The notes under the pieces: generated by a model
Databases searched by the model: none
What the model saw: only the letters and a program-made list of their open reading frames with translations
Told to the model about the DNA's origin: nothing
Shown: positions 21,111-33,795 of the stretch, in pieces
Numbering within the stretch: the first letter of the stretch is position 1
Layout: each line of letters starts with the position of its first letter
Program-made: the position numbers and the translations under genes
DNA from: Tetragonia tetragonoides
Lineage: Eukaryota > Streptophyta > Magnoliopsida > Caryophyllales > Aizoaceae
Assembly: GCA_038025085.1 (NCBI GenBank)
Contig: CM076154.1
Span: 28,388,501 to 28,452,500, forward strand
Direction: 5' to 3'
DNA length: 64,000 bases

Positions 21111-21363
21111 CTTTTTCTTTCACTCTGAATACAGGTCCCCGCAGACGTTTAGGCCATCTATCCTGCTACCATAACCTTTATTTTCTCTTGTGTTCACAGG
21201 GATGAAATCTTAGCACACTACGAGCGTGTTCCAACTCAGGTTTGTCTTCATATGCATGCATACTGTACACTCTCACACACCGTTGCACATCAGCATCCTG
21301 CATGTCGCCTTTGGAGTACTTTGATCTTCGCTTTTACTCAATCTCGATCAAAGTGGGGGCTTC
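21111..21363 (+). mobile_element. 3' tail and polypurine tract of element C
   Basis: The tail runs from TGAATACAGGTCCCC through TTTTCTCTTGTGTTCACAG and CCAACTCAGGTTTGTC to the purine tract AAAGTGGGGGCTTC, which directly abuts the 3' LTR at 21364. The tract is identical or nearly so in all five copies in the window and is the likely plus-strand primer. Confidence 0.8.
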
Positions 21364-22875
21364 TGTAGACGCCAAAAAAGCGTCTTCAGATTTCTCTGCA
21401 AAAGCCCGATGATGAAAGGAGTAAGTTTTCAGCTTGAACTGCTATTTTTGCTTTAATAATTAAGATAAGGTCTCAGGTTTTTTTTCCTCTAACAACTCCT
21501 TCATTTTCACTTCATTTAAAATCCCCTTTTCAAAAGCTTTCCATTACTTCCTTCCGTGTCCAAATACGATTCCACACTTAAGAGTTATGGCCAAACAAAG
21601 TTTAGGGTCAAAACAGATATAGCCGAATACCATGGACCGTATTTCAAGTCCCATTTGGGAGTTTATTTAGTTGAATTAATTTGTGAGCCTTATAATTTTG
21701 GATTTCGTATTCAAATAGCTTTCCAATGACATATCATGAGCCCATACCACATTCCTAACCAAGGAGTTACAAGCCCAACACTGATGCGCACTCCAAAACT
21801 GACCTCTCCTTACGCTTTTGGGTATATCTCAAGATGAAGAAACCATTTGGACCTGAAACAAAAGCTATATGAAACTAGACCCAATAATCTTTCCAAAGCG
21901 TCTTGAATCATCCAATTTGGAGCCCAAACGAGTGAGATATGGCCCGGAAAAAACCTAACTGAAAAGTTGTCAGAGCCGCTAGCGGCGCTGACCTTGCTTC
22001 GGCCCAACTCTTTTTTCGGCCCAAATCCATATTTCGGCTCCTTTTCAATCCTTTTCAGCCGTACAACCCTACCTCTCTCTCCTATATAAACAACCCTCCA
22101 CCCTTAGTTCAAAACAGACAACCTACAGTTGGCAACCTCTATTCTCAGGAGTATTAACACTGAGCTTCCCCCTCTTTCTTCCAAACTTGAGATCTATTTT
22201 TACTATTCTTGTCAAATATAGCCTACAGTTCAAGTACAAATTCATGAGGGCTCAAATTAAATTGTTTGCTTAACTGTTTATTTTCTAAGTAGTCATAATG
22301 TAGATATCATGCTAGAATAACGTTTTTATTGCTTCCTAAATACTGCCTGTATAGTCGTTGTGCTGCTCAACTTGTCAATCAAATGCATGTCTAAATAAGG
22401 GATAAAATAAATGTTGTGATGCTTGTGGTAAACCAATTAATAGTCTATGTCTAGTTTGTTAATCCGGTTTTGCATGGGAATTATGTCTTTAAATTATTAA
22501 GCAAACTTGAGTTAGTAGAGGCCGTCATAATACGGGCGAGTTGGGTGCCTAACACCTTCCCACCTCGTACTTTCGCCCTCGAACCTATTATTCTTGGGTA
22601 CTCATATGTTCTATATGAGCCGGAGTCTTTCTAAAAACATGATTAGTTCACTTTTCGTGCTATTGGGTTGTCCCTTCGGTTTGTCCCTTCGATAAAACGC
22701 CGATAGCAGATTTGTGACCTCTTTCATGGTTTTTGTTCAATTCAAGTCTTTTCAAAAGCTTTTCTAACTCGATGGTCCCTTGAACTTATCTAAGCCCCCA
22801 ACCGACAAATTTTCTATAAGGACGCACTCCAGGGAAAAACAAAAGGATTGGTATGAAAGATCCCGGGTCCTTACA
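21364..22875 (+). repeat. 3' LTR of element C
   Basis: It starts TGTAGACGCCAAAAAAGCG and ends GGGTCCTTACA. By eye it matches the 5' LTR closely along its length, including the palindrome (21975-21986), the TATA box (22083-22090) and GTGCCTAACACCTTCC. It is about 40 bp longer than the 5' LTR. Confidence 0.92.
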
Positions 22876-23212
22876 CCGCCGAGCGGTGTTTAGTCACTGT
22901 TTGTCAAAGCACTCTACGTTGATCATTCTCAAAGTATTACTAACTTTTTCATTCACTCTGAATACAGGTTCCCAGCAGACGTTTAGACCATCTACGAGCG
23001 GTGATCTATCCTACTACCATAACCTTTATTTTCTCTTGTGTTCACAGAGATGAAATTTTAGCACACTACGAGCATGTCCCAACTCAGGTTTGTCTTCATA
23101 TGCATACATACTGTACACTCTCACACACCGTGTGCACATCAGCATCCAGCATGTCGTCTTCGGAATACTATGATCTTCGCTTTTACTCAAGCTCGATCAA
23201 AGTGGGGGCTTC
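22876..23212 (+). mobile_element. 3' internal region of retrotransposon D, right part
   Basis: Continuation of 12976-13956 after element C: the rest of an about 147-bp unit from GAGCGGTGTTTAGTCACTG, then the conserved tail with GAGCATGTCCCAACTCAG and the purine tract AAAGTGGGGGCTTC before LTR D. Confidence 0.85.
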
Positions 23213-24397
23213 TGTAGACGCCAAAAAAGGGCCTTCAAATTTCTCCGCAAAAGCCTGATGATGAAAGGAGTAATTTATAATCTTGAACGCTATTTTTGCT
23301 TTAATAGTTAAGATAAGGTCTCAGGTTTTTCCTCTAAACACTCCTTTATTCCAATCCCATTCAAAAGCCCCGTTCAAGAGCTTTCCAACGGCACCTCTCA
23401 TGCCTCTTTTCGACTTCTGGTCGCCAAGTTGCGATTTGGGGATAGAATCGTCTTTTACCGTCCGGGGTAAAACAGTATTTTCATATTTTTTGGAATACTA
23501 AAATTTCTCCGGAAAATAAAAACGACATCTAGCTGGCAGGTGACAGCCATCAGCGGCCATGGGATAAAACCCAGGGCCGCTAGCGGCGCTGACATTGCCT
23601 CTGACCCGACTCTTTTTTCAAGCCCAATTCAAAAAATCGGCTCTCTTCAGTCGTCCAGCCCTACTTCTCCACGCCTATAAATATGACCCTCCTCCCTCAG
23701 TTCAAATCACACAGTCTATAGTTGACACCCTTTATTCTTAGTAGTATTGACTCTGAGCTTCTCCCTCTTTCTTCCATAAACAATTCTATTCTATTCTCGG
23801 GAGTATTGACACCGAGCTTCCCCCTCTTTCCAAACTTGTGATCTTATCTTTACTATTTTTGTCAAATATAACCTACAGTTCAGGTACAAACTCCTGAGGG
23901 CTCAAATAAAATTAATTGCCTAATTGTTTATTTTCTAGTAATCATAATGTAGATATCATGCTAGTACATGTTTTTTATCACTTCCTAAATATTGTCTGTC
24001 TAGTTATTGTGCTGCCCAATTTGTCAATCAAATGCATGTCTAAATAAGGGTCATTAATAAATGTTGTGATGCTTGTGATGAACCAATTAATAATCTAAGT
24101 CTAGGTTGTTAATCCCGTTTTGCATGGGAATTATGTCTTTAAATTTTTAAGCAAACTTGAGTTAGTAGAGGCCGTCATAATACGGGCGAGTTGGGTGTCT
24201 TCGGTTTGTCCCTTCGATAAAACGCCGATCGCTGATTTGTAACCTCTTTCATGGTTTTTATTCAATTCAAGTCTTTACAAAATCTTTTCTAACTCGATGG
24301 TCCGTTGAACTTATCTAAACCCCCAACTTACAAATTTTCTATAAGGACATACTCCGTGAAAACCAGTTGGATTGGAAAAAAATCTCGGATCCTTACA
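23213..24397 (+). mobile_element. LTR D
   Basis: It starts TGTAGACGCC and ends GGATCCTTACA. Compared with LTR A it lacks well over 100 bp at 24197, where GAGTTGGGTG joins TCTTCGGTTTGTCCC. It has the GCCGCTAGCGGC palindrome at 23576-23587 and a TATA box near 23680. Its closest relative in the window is LTR A (shared GTCGTCTTTTACC-type U3 text). Confidence 0.85.
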
Positions 24398-24643
24398 AGG
24401 TCCCCTGCAGGCATTGAGACCATCTCGAGCGATGTTTTCCCAGCTAACCATAACCTTTACTTTTTCTTGTGTTTATAGAGATGAAATCTTAGCGCGCTAC
24501 GAGCATGTCCCAACTCAGGTTTGCCTTCATATGCATGCATACTGTACACCCCCACACACCATGTGCACATCAACATCTTGTGTGTCACCTTCGGAATACT
24601 TTGATCTTCGCTTTTACTCAAACTCGATCAAAGTGGGGGCTTC
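24398..24643 (+). mobile_element. 3' tail of retrotransposon E
   Basis: Near-identical counterpart of 8014-8259: it starts AGGTCCCCTGCAGGCATTG and ends in AAAGTGGGGGCTTC before LTR E. The order LTR D, tail, LTR E repeats the order LTR A, tail, LTR B. Confidence 0.8.
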
Positions 24644-25984
24644 TGTAGACGCTAAAAAAGCGCACTCGATTTTCCCACAAAAGCCCGATGATGAAAGGAG
24701 TAATTTATAAACTTGATTGCTATTTTTGCTTTGATAGGTAAAATAAGGTCTCACGTTTGTCCTCGATCACTCCTTCATTCCGATCAAATTCAAAAGCCCT
24801 ATTCAAGAGCTTTCCGACCTCTCGTGTCTTTTTCCGACTCCAGGTTGTCAGGTTGCTAACCGGAGGTAAAACCATCTTTTACCGCAGAAGAGTAAAACTG
24901 TCTTTGCCTATTTTCGGAATACTGAAATTCCTCCAAAAATTAAAAATAGACTGGATGTCGTCATTATGACGATACCCAGCTGGCAAACTGATAGCCGCCA
25001 GCGCTGCTAGAATCACAGCCAGCGCCGCTAGCGGCCCGCTGAGGCCAGGGCCGCTAACAGCGCTCGCTGGGTCTCTAGTCCCGTCTTTTTTTAAGCTCAA
25101 AAATAGATTTTCAGCCATCTCTTCACCCGTCTAACCCTGTTTCCTTCCCTATAAATATAACCCTCGGCCCTCAATTAAAAACACACATTCTACAGTAAAC
25201 AACATCTATTCTCAGGAGTATTAACACTGAACTTCCCCCTCTTTCTTCTAAATTTGACATCTTGTGTTTACTATCTTGGAAATTTCACGGTGCGCCCCCA
25301 AACTTTAATAAAATGTACACAAGATACATTCAACTTTCATAATGCACCATATACCCCTGAAATTTATACTTTTGCCTACACCATGAACATCTAGTTAACA
25401 CCATCCATTTTCCATGAACTATATATGTTTCTTGCAATTAATGATAATAACATTTTTTTTGATGTTTTATCATCTAGTGCAAATTTTACCAAAAAAAAGT
25501 ACAGTAACTATTAAAAAAAATTGAAGAGCCTGCAATTTCATATTATATATACATAATATGAAATTTGTTTTGTACTTATTAAAAGTTATACTCCGTATCC
25601 ACTTATACTATATTACAACTTTATTTTGTGAATTTCACCTAACAGTAATATTGCGTAAGAAGGGATAAAGAATTTCATCACATCATTACCGTCACTGGTA
25701 AGGAAAGCTCACGGAATAAACATGCACTAGCTAATTACAGGGGGTCAACTTAGTAAAGTTATACAAGAGCTTCATTGCCAGAAAACGAGTACTCTTTAGG
25801 ACATGATTTTTCTTTTCCCCACATGAATTTTTTAATTGTCAAAAATTCATGATATCTAGTTATACTAGAGTAGGTTAAGCAGCCATTAAGGAACATTTAA
25901 TAAAGAGATATGTCATCGGATGGAACAGTTTAGGATTATATTCCCCCAAATGTAATGCTATTTTGTCCAAATTCTTCCCCTCAA

Positions 25985-26134
<150 letters not shown>

Positions 26135-26393
26135 TGAGCTATGGGGTGAAAGGAATCAGAGGGTTTTTTGTAATAAAGTTAGAGACCATACAACTATTAT
26201 TGGGCTAGTACAGATAGGTGTGTGTTGCCCGTTTTATTCACCAATATGGTGATGAAGCTCTAGAGTTATTATATAGCTTGTAATGAGAACGTTTATCTTA
26301 GGGGGTATGCCTCCGGTGCTAGCTTGTAATCTTTATTCGGAGAGTGCTTCGTTGGCATCCCTTTGGCAAGTGGAAAATATATTGACCATTTTC

Positions 26394-26461
26394 AAAAAAA
26401 AAAAAATAAAATAAAATAAAATAAAATAAAATAAAATAAAATAAAATAAAATAAAATAAAA

Positions 26462-26533
<72 letters not shown>
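26394..26533. repeat. Compound (AAAAT)n(AAT)n microsatellite
   Basis: A short A-run, about 12 AAAAT units to 26462, then about 24 AAT units. It lies near the right end of the same element. Confidence 0.95.
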
Positions 26534-27362
26534 TTGTCCATCGGTTTGACGATAAAGAGATGGTGTCAACATGTGTGTATGAACCATACCAAAATATTAA
26601 AGTTTAGGGGTATAGGGTGCATTTTGAAAGTTAGGTGTATCTGATGTGCATTGTGCCAAACTTCAGGGGCGCATCGTGAAATATCCCTTACTATTTTTGC
26701 TAAATAGCCTACAGTTCAGGTCTAACTCCTGAGGGTTCAAATTAAATTAGTTGCTTAATTGTTTATTTTGTAGTAGTCAAAATGTAGATATCATGCAAAT
26801 CACGTCTTTTATTGCTTACTAAATATTATCTTTCAAAGCATGTCTAGTCGTTGTAATGTTCAACTTGCCAATCAAATTGCATGTCTATATAAGGGTCATT
26901 AATAAATGTTGTGATGCTTGTGATGAACCAATTAATAGTCTAAGTCTAGGTTGTTAATCCGGTTTGTATGGGAATCATGTCTTTAAATTTGCAAACTTGA
27001 GTTAGTAGAGGCCGTCACAAAACGGGAGAGTTGGGTTCCTAACACCTTCGCACCTCGTACCTTCGCCCCCGAACCTTTTATTCTTGGGTACTCATATGTT
27101 CTATATGAGCGGGAGTCTTTCTAAAAACATGATCAGTTCATTTATCGCGCTATTAGGTTGTCCCTTCGGATTGTCCCTTTGGTTTGTCCCTTCGATAAAA
27201 CGCCAATAGTAGATTTGTGGCCTCTTCCATGGTTTTTATTCAATTCAAGTCTTTTCAAAAGCTTTTCTAACTCGATGGTCCCTTGAACATACCTAAACCC
27301 CCAGCTTACAAATTTTCTATAAGGACACACTCCGTGGGTGATAGGATTCCGGGATCCTTACA

Positions 27363-27473
27363 TTATTTGACCCACAGATTGACCATTAACAACTACAGGT
27401 TGAACATACCTAGCTTAAAACAAGCATTATTCAGTTTTAAAACATCAATTTTATCCCAAGTTGATGTAGTTTT
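27363..27473 (-). pseudogene. Distal part of a broken minus-strand ORF (right part at 32734-33067)
   Basis: This sequence continues the minus-strand reading frame region at 32734-33067 once the CACTA element is removed. It reads LHQLGIKLMF and then runs into stops. It lies between LTR E and the CACTA element. I do not recognise the product. Confidence 0.4.
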
Positions 27474-27669
27474 CACTACAACAAAAATGCTATTTAACCA
27501 CGCTAAAAAACGCGTGTTTACCATGCTTTAAAGCGTGGAAATTTTTTTTACCACGCTTTCAAAAAAGTGTGGCTAAAATCAATGTGGATAATTTACCACG
27601 CTTTTATGCGTAGACAAATTTTTTTTTTCTCCACACTTTCATACGTGGTATTTATAAGAAATAGGCGTC

Positions 27670-27812
27670 ATTTCTTTGTTTTCCATGTATTTTGATGGCG
27701 GGAATCCTTTTACTTCGCTTAAAAGCGTGGCAATATATATATATTTGCCACGCTTTTAAGCGAAGTAAAAGGATTCCCGCCATCAAAACATGGAAGGCGC
27801 CTACAAAGACAA
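27670..27812. repeat. Long hairpin inside the CACTA element
   Basis: Two arms of about 55 bp pair around a TATATATATA loop. The left arm includes TGATGGCGGGAATCC and TTTTACTTCGCTTAAAAGCG; the right arm is its inverse with about two mismatches. The arms contain the element's own subterminal motif. A dsRNA or small-RNA source is possible but not shown. Confidence 0.85.
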
Positions 27813-30800
27813 GCGAAACTAAAATGAACGGTATCTAATATTATATATATATGGGTAAGAGCGTTGGTAAGATGATATGTGTCACACTACCATTGGCTCA
27901 TACCCACAATAATAGATTAATGTATTTATTAAGCAGCTAATGACATAAATAATGCTGCACCAAAATAAATGACAGTAAAAACTGGACACCTACAATAACT
28001 AAAATGTTTCATTCTCCTTAAATAAATTTTAAACTTTATTATTGTTCTACGGTTGGTTTTATGTCTTATTCTTATCAATGTTGGCGAAGGTAAACTGCCA
28101 AATCACTTTTAAGGAAAATGGCAGATCATGTTGTAAGAGTAGACGAAGCAATACGAACATATATAGGACACAATTACGAGTGGGTATTATATGGCAAGTG
28201 ATATATTTGTGAGTATTACATGACAGGTGATATTTGTGTTGACTAAAGTTTGCGGGGATAAGCATAGGTTATGTGACAACGAACATATGACTAATATTTA
28301 TCTGCCTAATATTATGGAGACAATCGCATCTTTTGTGACAATAATGATCACATTATAACGTCATCGTTTTCATGTTATATAGTTGTGGGTATTACAGGGT
28401 AGGTAATATAATATATGCGGGGATAATTACATGTTATGTGACGATTAACACGTGACTGATATTTGTAGAAAATTTGTAGGTAATGTGACAAGGGTACGCA
28501 TCCAGACATTTTCTCCTTTATTAAATTTAATATCCGTGGTTATTATAAGCATCGACTAACTTAGAATTAATATGTGAATCATATTTGTAGGATCAATGAG
28601 GTAATAAATTTAGATTTTGATCCACCCATTAAGGGGACAATCTGATCAAACCGGCGGTTGTTTGATAACAAAAATTATACCAGATGGTATAAGCATAGGC
28701 TACGTGAAAATTAACAATTATTTGCGGGGATAATAACTGCGTATAATTTTTAAAAAAATCTAGAAATTAATTGCAACATATAAAAAATAAAATGGTAAAT
28801 TGGTCGTCCTAGTATATATTAATTCTCAAAAGAATACTACTATTCTGGAAGTAGTTGTTCCCACAATACCACTACAAAACATTTTAATACAAAATATTAG
28901 TCGAAAAGCCACTAATCTTAAACTTCAACCACTGGAGCAATTTTTGAGTCTTGACATGCTAGATTTCTCACTTCATCGGAATCCCTTAATGCATTGATAT
29001 GACATCCTACACGATCCAAAACAAAACACAAGTTCACAAATGTAAACATAGTTGACAAAAGAAAGTAAAGTAAAAGGCTTGTCCCAAAACAATAAATATA
29101 CGCAAATATAGGAAACACTTAATAGAAAAAACCTGATGAACCTGTGCAAATATCAGTGCCTACACGCACATAGTGACACACATACACGTATACAAGTGTG
29201 TGCTAAAAAAATAAAGCACCATACATTATTTCCAGAATATCTCCATCAATATATTATCAAACATTTACATACTCCTTGTTTACGCTATCAGACACACATA
29301 CACGTATACAATTGTTTTCCTATGTATATTTACCATTCAAACATGTGTAAGTCAGAATTAGACAAGCAAATAAAGGTCTGAATTCTGACTTGAAAACAGA
29401 CAGTCAGTACAAAGTCGGTAAGAAGACTTCAAACATAGACCACAAAAAACAGATATAACTTCCTTGGGTTCTTGGCATTTAAGGTGAGACCAAAGATAAA
29501 TTAGTTTCTTAACCAACCAAACAGCTGTAGATCAGATTTCAACTCTAGTACAATTACAGTTGACATCAAATCAAAATCAAATAAAGAGAAAACTCGAGCA
29601 ATTGAAGATTATAAGAAGATTTAAGGCATAAGGTTCTGAATGTTTTACTTAGGAAAGCAGGTTTTGACTAGGTAAATCAGCTTTTGCATAACCACGCATC
29701 ATCTTAGGCATAAGCAAGCATGGTCAAAGTGAACCTTATTCTTTTCCATTCACTGCTCAATCAAAACCAAATAAATAATCAGGGATAGTATGCTATACAA
29801 TACCTGCTGCACAAGTTGCTTAGGTCTGAACAACTACGTTTTAGCCTTTGTCTTTAGGGTCGTTGCTGCTCCCAAAAACATTAGTAGAACAAGATCATGA
29901 GAAGTTCATAAAATAAACAATGAAATCAAACTGGTCGACTTAGCTTGCATCTCCAATTCCCTGCCCACTAACATACATGATGTGACATGAAAAGCACGCG
30001 GTTAAATCACACAAAATATTTGAAGGACGCAAGCATTACTAATTAAGAATCCAAATACAAGCAAACAGAGCATAAAAAGCTTACATTCACAATCTGAAAA
30101 TCAGATAATTTTACCTACATCATATAATTATGGAGATGAATCACCTACTAGATAATATGTTAAGACCCCTCCCCAATCATGTATATTAGTCAAAAAGGAG
30201 CGAAACAAACCCCTGAGACACCACCGGTGTGGAAATCAAACCCTTGACAATATATGCTCTCCAACCAGCAATATAACAACTGATACAATTCAACATGAGA
30301 ATGCAACAACTACTAGATAACATCAGAATGCAGCAAATAGAACAACAAAAATGCAGTAGCAGCATCACAAATAACAGCAGCAACTCATATATACAGATGT
30401 ATTAAGAATATATTTATTAAAAACAATGCATAACCTTTTTTACAGCAACATTGCCATTGGTATAAAACTCACCAGTTTCCAAACAGATGAAAACAACTTC
30501 ATGCAACTTTACCTTTGACCTGCATCACATCAGCGATCTGAAACACTTTCTAGGTAGGTTATCCGTTATTCATCAGACGTAATCATGTACACATTACATT
30601 AGTAATAAAAGACCAAAACAGACCCTTGAGACATCACATGTACGCAACCAATGTCTTAACAATATGTGCCCCTGCAACTAAGAGCACACCAACTAACATA
30701 TTCAGCGTATAGATGCAACAACTACAAAATCATCATTTGAATGTAGCAACCAGAGTGCTAGCTGCATCAGAAATGACAAAAGCAGCTCACACACACACCA

Positions 30801-32460
30801 GCAGTGTCAAAACAGTCCCCACAGTGGTACACCAACAGCTCACACATACAGCAGCCAAAACACTCCCCGCAGTAGCATACCGGAGCTAATAATAGTTCTA
30901 GATAGAAGCTTTAGACAGGACCTGTAGACAGAAGCTGCACAACAGTCAAAAGAATACAAGTGTTATTCTAAAATTACAAGAACTTATTTTCGAAAGAAAT
31001 AGGTTTTTATCTATATCTACTTTGTTTCTGTTTTATTAGTTTCACTGCTAAATGTTTTCAAGATAATAATAAGAGTAGTTTGATAATTTAACAGATCTGT
31101 TAATCATTTTGGTTGTTGTATAGCATAGATCCAAATAATCTACTCTATTAATTAAAACATATAGCAAAGATAGAAGTATATTCTTATCGGATGTGTTACG
31201 TATTTAAAGCGACAGTCCCTAATCTCAAATATAACGCGACAATTTTTAGTTTTTTTGTTGTGAAGTAATCCTAACTAGGACCCATATAACACCCTACACT
31301 TAATAAAATGCTTAAGTAAGCCAAGAGTAGAATACAAAATAATTGAAGAACTAATCCTTCAAAACAACCCAATGAGAAAATACAGATAATCATCAATTTT
31401 TGGGTGATGGAAATAAAAAAAAAAATGTGTTACTCAGCCAAGCAAGAAGGAGAATGACATTGGACGACATTACCTTATAGTTGAATAATGAAAAATCAGA
31501 ATTGAAACGAGCCGCAAAATTCTCATCTTTTCTTCTACAGTTAGAAATCTAAATTAAGATTCAATTCACAACCACAATCGGAAAAAGAATAACTAATACG
31601 CCATTCCTTCCTAGTTTCAATCTGTCTTTGGAACAACCTGATTACATATACATGACCACAAACAAATAACACAGGAAGCAAATGTAGCAATATAACGACC
31701 AATATTTAAAGCTCCCATGTTTAAAGCTCTTAATCAACATGACTTCACACATTTCACCAAAAGTTCAAATAGCTTGCTTAAAAGTGACATTGAAGGAGCT
31801 AAGTTCATAGTAAAAGCATCGAAAGAACAATGACCTGATTCACGACATTATGAAACCTGAATTACTTTGTTTAGGATTCCAACTTAATTAAAGACTCTCT
31901 AAATTAACTATTACAACCTCAGACCAACGAATAAATTATTTAATTCAATGCCACATTATATCTGAATCAGGAACCATTCAATAAAATCAAATAAAATGGA
32001 TAGACAATAGATAAACCTGATAAACAAATACAAGCAGACAACAATTCACCAACAAATTGACATGCATTAGAGAATCAAAACAAGAAAATGATCTGGAAAT
32101 TTAAGCAGTAAACTTGAATTCACATACAATCTGGAGGCTTTAAGGAAAGACATAGCAGTTTTGACTATATACAGGAACTGATCTTGCTTCAAGAAAACTG
32201 AATTCGTGCGAAATTCATAGTAGAGCTCGTATTCATAACCAAAAAAAGGCAAATGAAGGAAGAGAAATAAAAGAAAGTATCACCTTGGAATTCTAGGGTT
32301 TGTGACCGTTGGCTTCCGTTTGTGTAATTCTTCAACAAACTAACAATTAAGAGAGTAAGCGGTTGATGATCAGAAAATTGTGAGAAAACCTAGAGGAGAG
32401 AGACTAGTTGCAGACTTGCAGTTCAATTCTGAGAAGAAGGGAATAGAAGAAAACTGATGA
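27813..32460. other. Interior of the CACTA element
   Basis: AT-rich, with no protein domain seen. 28190-28740 has diverged repeats around GCGGGGATAA and TATGTGACRA. 30180-30380 and 30600-30800 are diverged direct repeats sharing CCCYTGAGACA and ATGCAACAACTAC. At 32250-32460 the minus strand looks like a transcript start: pyrimidine-rich, then AAACCCTAGAATTCCAAG and a GTGATACT donor-like site. This could be the leader of a lost transposase gene or captured host sequence. Confidence 0.45.
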
Positions 32461-32733
32461 ATTTGGGGGTAGAGCGTTCAACGTACTCTTTTTCTTCTTC
32501 TTTTTTTTATTTATTTATTTTAAGGGTAACTTTTTTCCACGACCACCAAAATTCTAATTATTCAGAAAGCCCGCCTTCTCCAAAAATTTTACCACGTTTG
32601 ATATTGTGGAAGTTGCCATTATTTTATCCCCAACGACAAAAAGTGTAGTAAATGTCCGTATCCCCTTACTCTTTTTTCACGCATTTAAAAGCGTGAAAAA
32701 AAAGTGACTCTTATTGATATTTTTGTTGTAGTG

Positions 32734-33067
32734 TTTACCGGGAATTAGCGACTTTGGTGATGCCTCGGCTTCTTCCACCTCCTCATCCCACGACTATGAC
32801 CCAGAATGACCTCCTTTACCGCATAACATTTGATTCCATTGATTCAATTTGTCCCTGACAACAGCTACCTCAGTGACATTCACTTTTTTGATGCCTCTTC
32901 AGCAAGTCAACATTTTAAAACATATTCAACTCATCATTTAGGTTTCTCGCAACATTTTGTGGATTCGGCTTATCGAAACTATTTTCTATCGAATTTGTGT
33001 TTCTATTTTTCTCCATTTCCAATTCTAAAGCTTTCATGGCCACTGCTGTGGTTTTTCTCCCCGCCAT
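32734..33067 (-). pseudogene. Broken minus-strand ORF starting MAGRKTTAVAMK
   Basis: The ATG at 33067 opens 50 codons (MAGRKTTAVAMKALELEMEK at the start, rich in Lys, Asn and Glu) and ends at a TAA at 32915-32917. A shifted frame after it reads VNVTEVAVVRDKLNQWNQ and an acidic SWDEEVEEAEASPKSLIPG before the CACTA border. The CACTA insertion cuts it; the rest is at 27363-27473. I do not recognise the family. It could be the start of a retroelement ORF. It lies antisense to the LTR-like sequence at 33100-33674. Confidence 0.45.
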
Positions 33068-33099
33068 AAACTCAGTGCAAGTTAGTGATAAAAACCAAC

Positions 33100-33674
33100 A
33101 TGCACCCAGAAAGAAAAAAGAGTTTCCATTCTAGAGAGAGGTTGGTTATTGTTCCCTAAAATCCCTCTTAATTGCCTTGAAGTTACCAACTCGTTTATTA
33201 ATGAAATTTAGCAACATCGGCGCGTTTAGCAATTAAGGTACGGTTTGAGAATTTAATTATTGTTGTTGCTTTAATTTATTTTAGCATGCAATAATTAATA
33301 TTTTTCTATTGTTCTTCTGCAAATTGGATTAAATGCATGCAAAAGTGATAACGTATAATATAATGGATGTCTAAACCCATTTAGCTAAATCTAGGACTTT
33401 GGACGACCGGATTTGTATGAAACCGTGAAATATTATCAATTAATCAAGATTAAATAGTAAAGGTCGTTTATTGAAACGGGCGTAATTGGGTGCCTAACAC
33501 CTTTCCAATTCGTACCTACACCCCCGAACTCAATCTTTGGCCATTGGGTCATTCGAGTCAATATTCTCAATCGGGGGGGGGGGGGAAGTGCAATTAATTC
33601 GGGTTGGAGTCTCTTTAGACTTTTGACTTGGATTATTTTCAATAAATTGGTTTCCTTATTTTCCTTAAAATTCA
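33100..33674 (+). mobile_element. Tat/Ogre-like LTR fragment followed by a PBS-like site
   Basis: It contains AACGGGCGTAATTGGGTGCC and CACCCCCGAACTC, the same block as in LTRs A-E, so it is a diverged relative. It ends TTCA at 33674, and GTGGCGACTTCCTGG follows at the position of the primer-binding site. A run of 13-14 G lies at about 33570-33583. The 5' border is not resolved. Downstream 33675-33795 (GCGAGAGGCGCTCGGTGGGG) is probably the start of the element interior. Confidence 0.6.
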
Positions 33675-33795
33675 GTGGCGACTTCCTGGTACTCTTAATC
33701 AAATCCCCATTAATTCTATATAATGCAAAATCCACTTTATTTTCGCCTGCGAGAGGCGCTCGGTGGGGTTAATTCCCTGCGAGGATTCTTACAAT

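Larger units (their letters stand above)
13952..22880 (+). mobile_element. Complete non-autonomous LTR retrotransposon C (Tat/Ogre-like)
   Basis: The element proper is 13957-22875 (8,919 bp), with CCGCC target-site duplications at 13952-13956 and 22876-22880. Deleting the element and one CCGCC restores a continuous ACACCCGCC|GAGCGGTG repeat of the host element. The LTRs are 13957-15428 (1,472 bp) and 21364-22875 (1,512 bp). The interior has a gag remnant but no protease, reverse transcriptase, RNase H or integrase. Interior landmarks near 18820-18990, CTGAACTACGTTGGCC, GGATACGTAGG and CCCGAAAGGGCGGCCTAGG, are ones I associate with Tat/Ogre elements. Lacking pol, it would have needed enzymes from a related autonomous element. 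Confidence 0.92.
27471..32736. mobile_element. CACTA (En/Spm-type) non-autonomous element, 5.26 kb
   Basis: The body is 27474-32733. The left end is CACTACAACAAAAATGC and the right end is its inverse, ATATTTTTGTTGTAGTG. TTT flanks both sides (27471-27473, 32734-32736), the 3-bp duplication typical of the superfamily. Subterminal motifs of the type CCACGCTTTNAAAGCGTGG cluster at 27497-27610 and 32585-32700; such motifs bind the transposase in characterised members. No transposase domain is seen in the interior, so it is non-autonomous. Confidence 0.9.
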
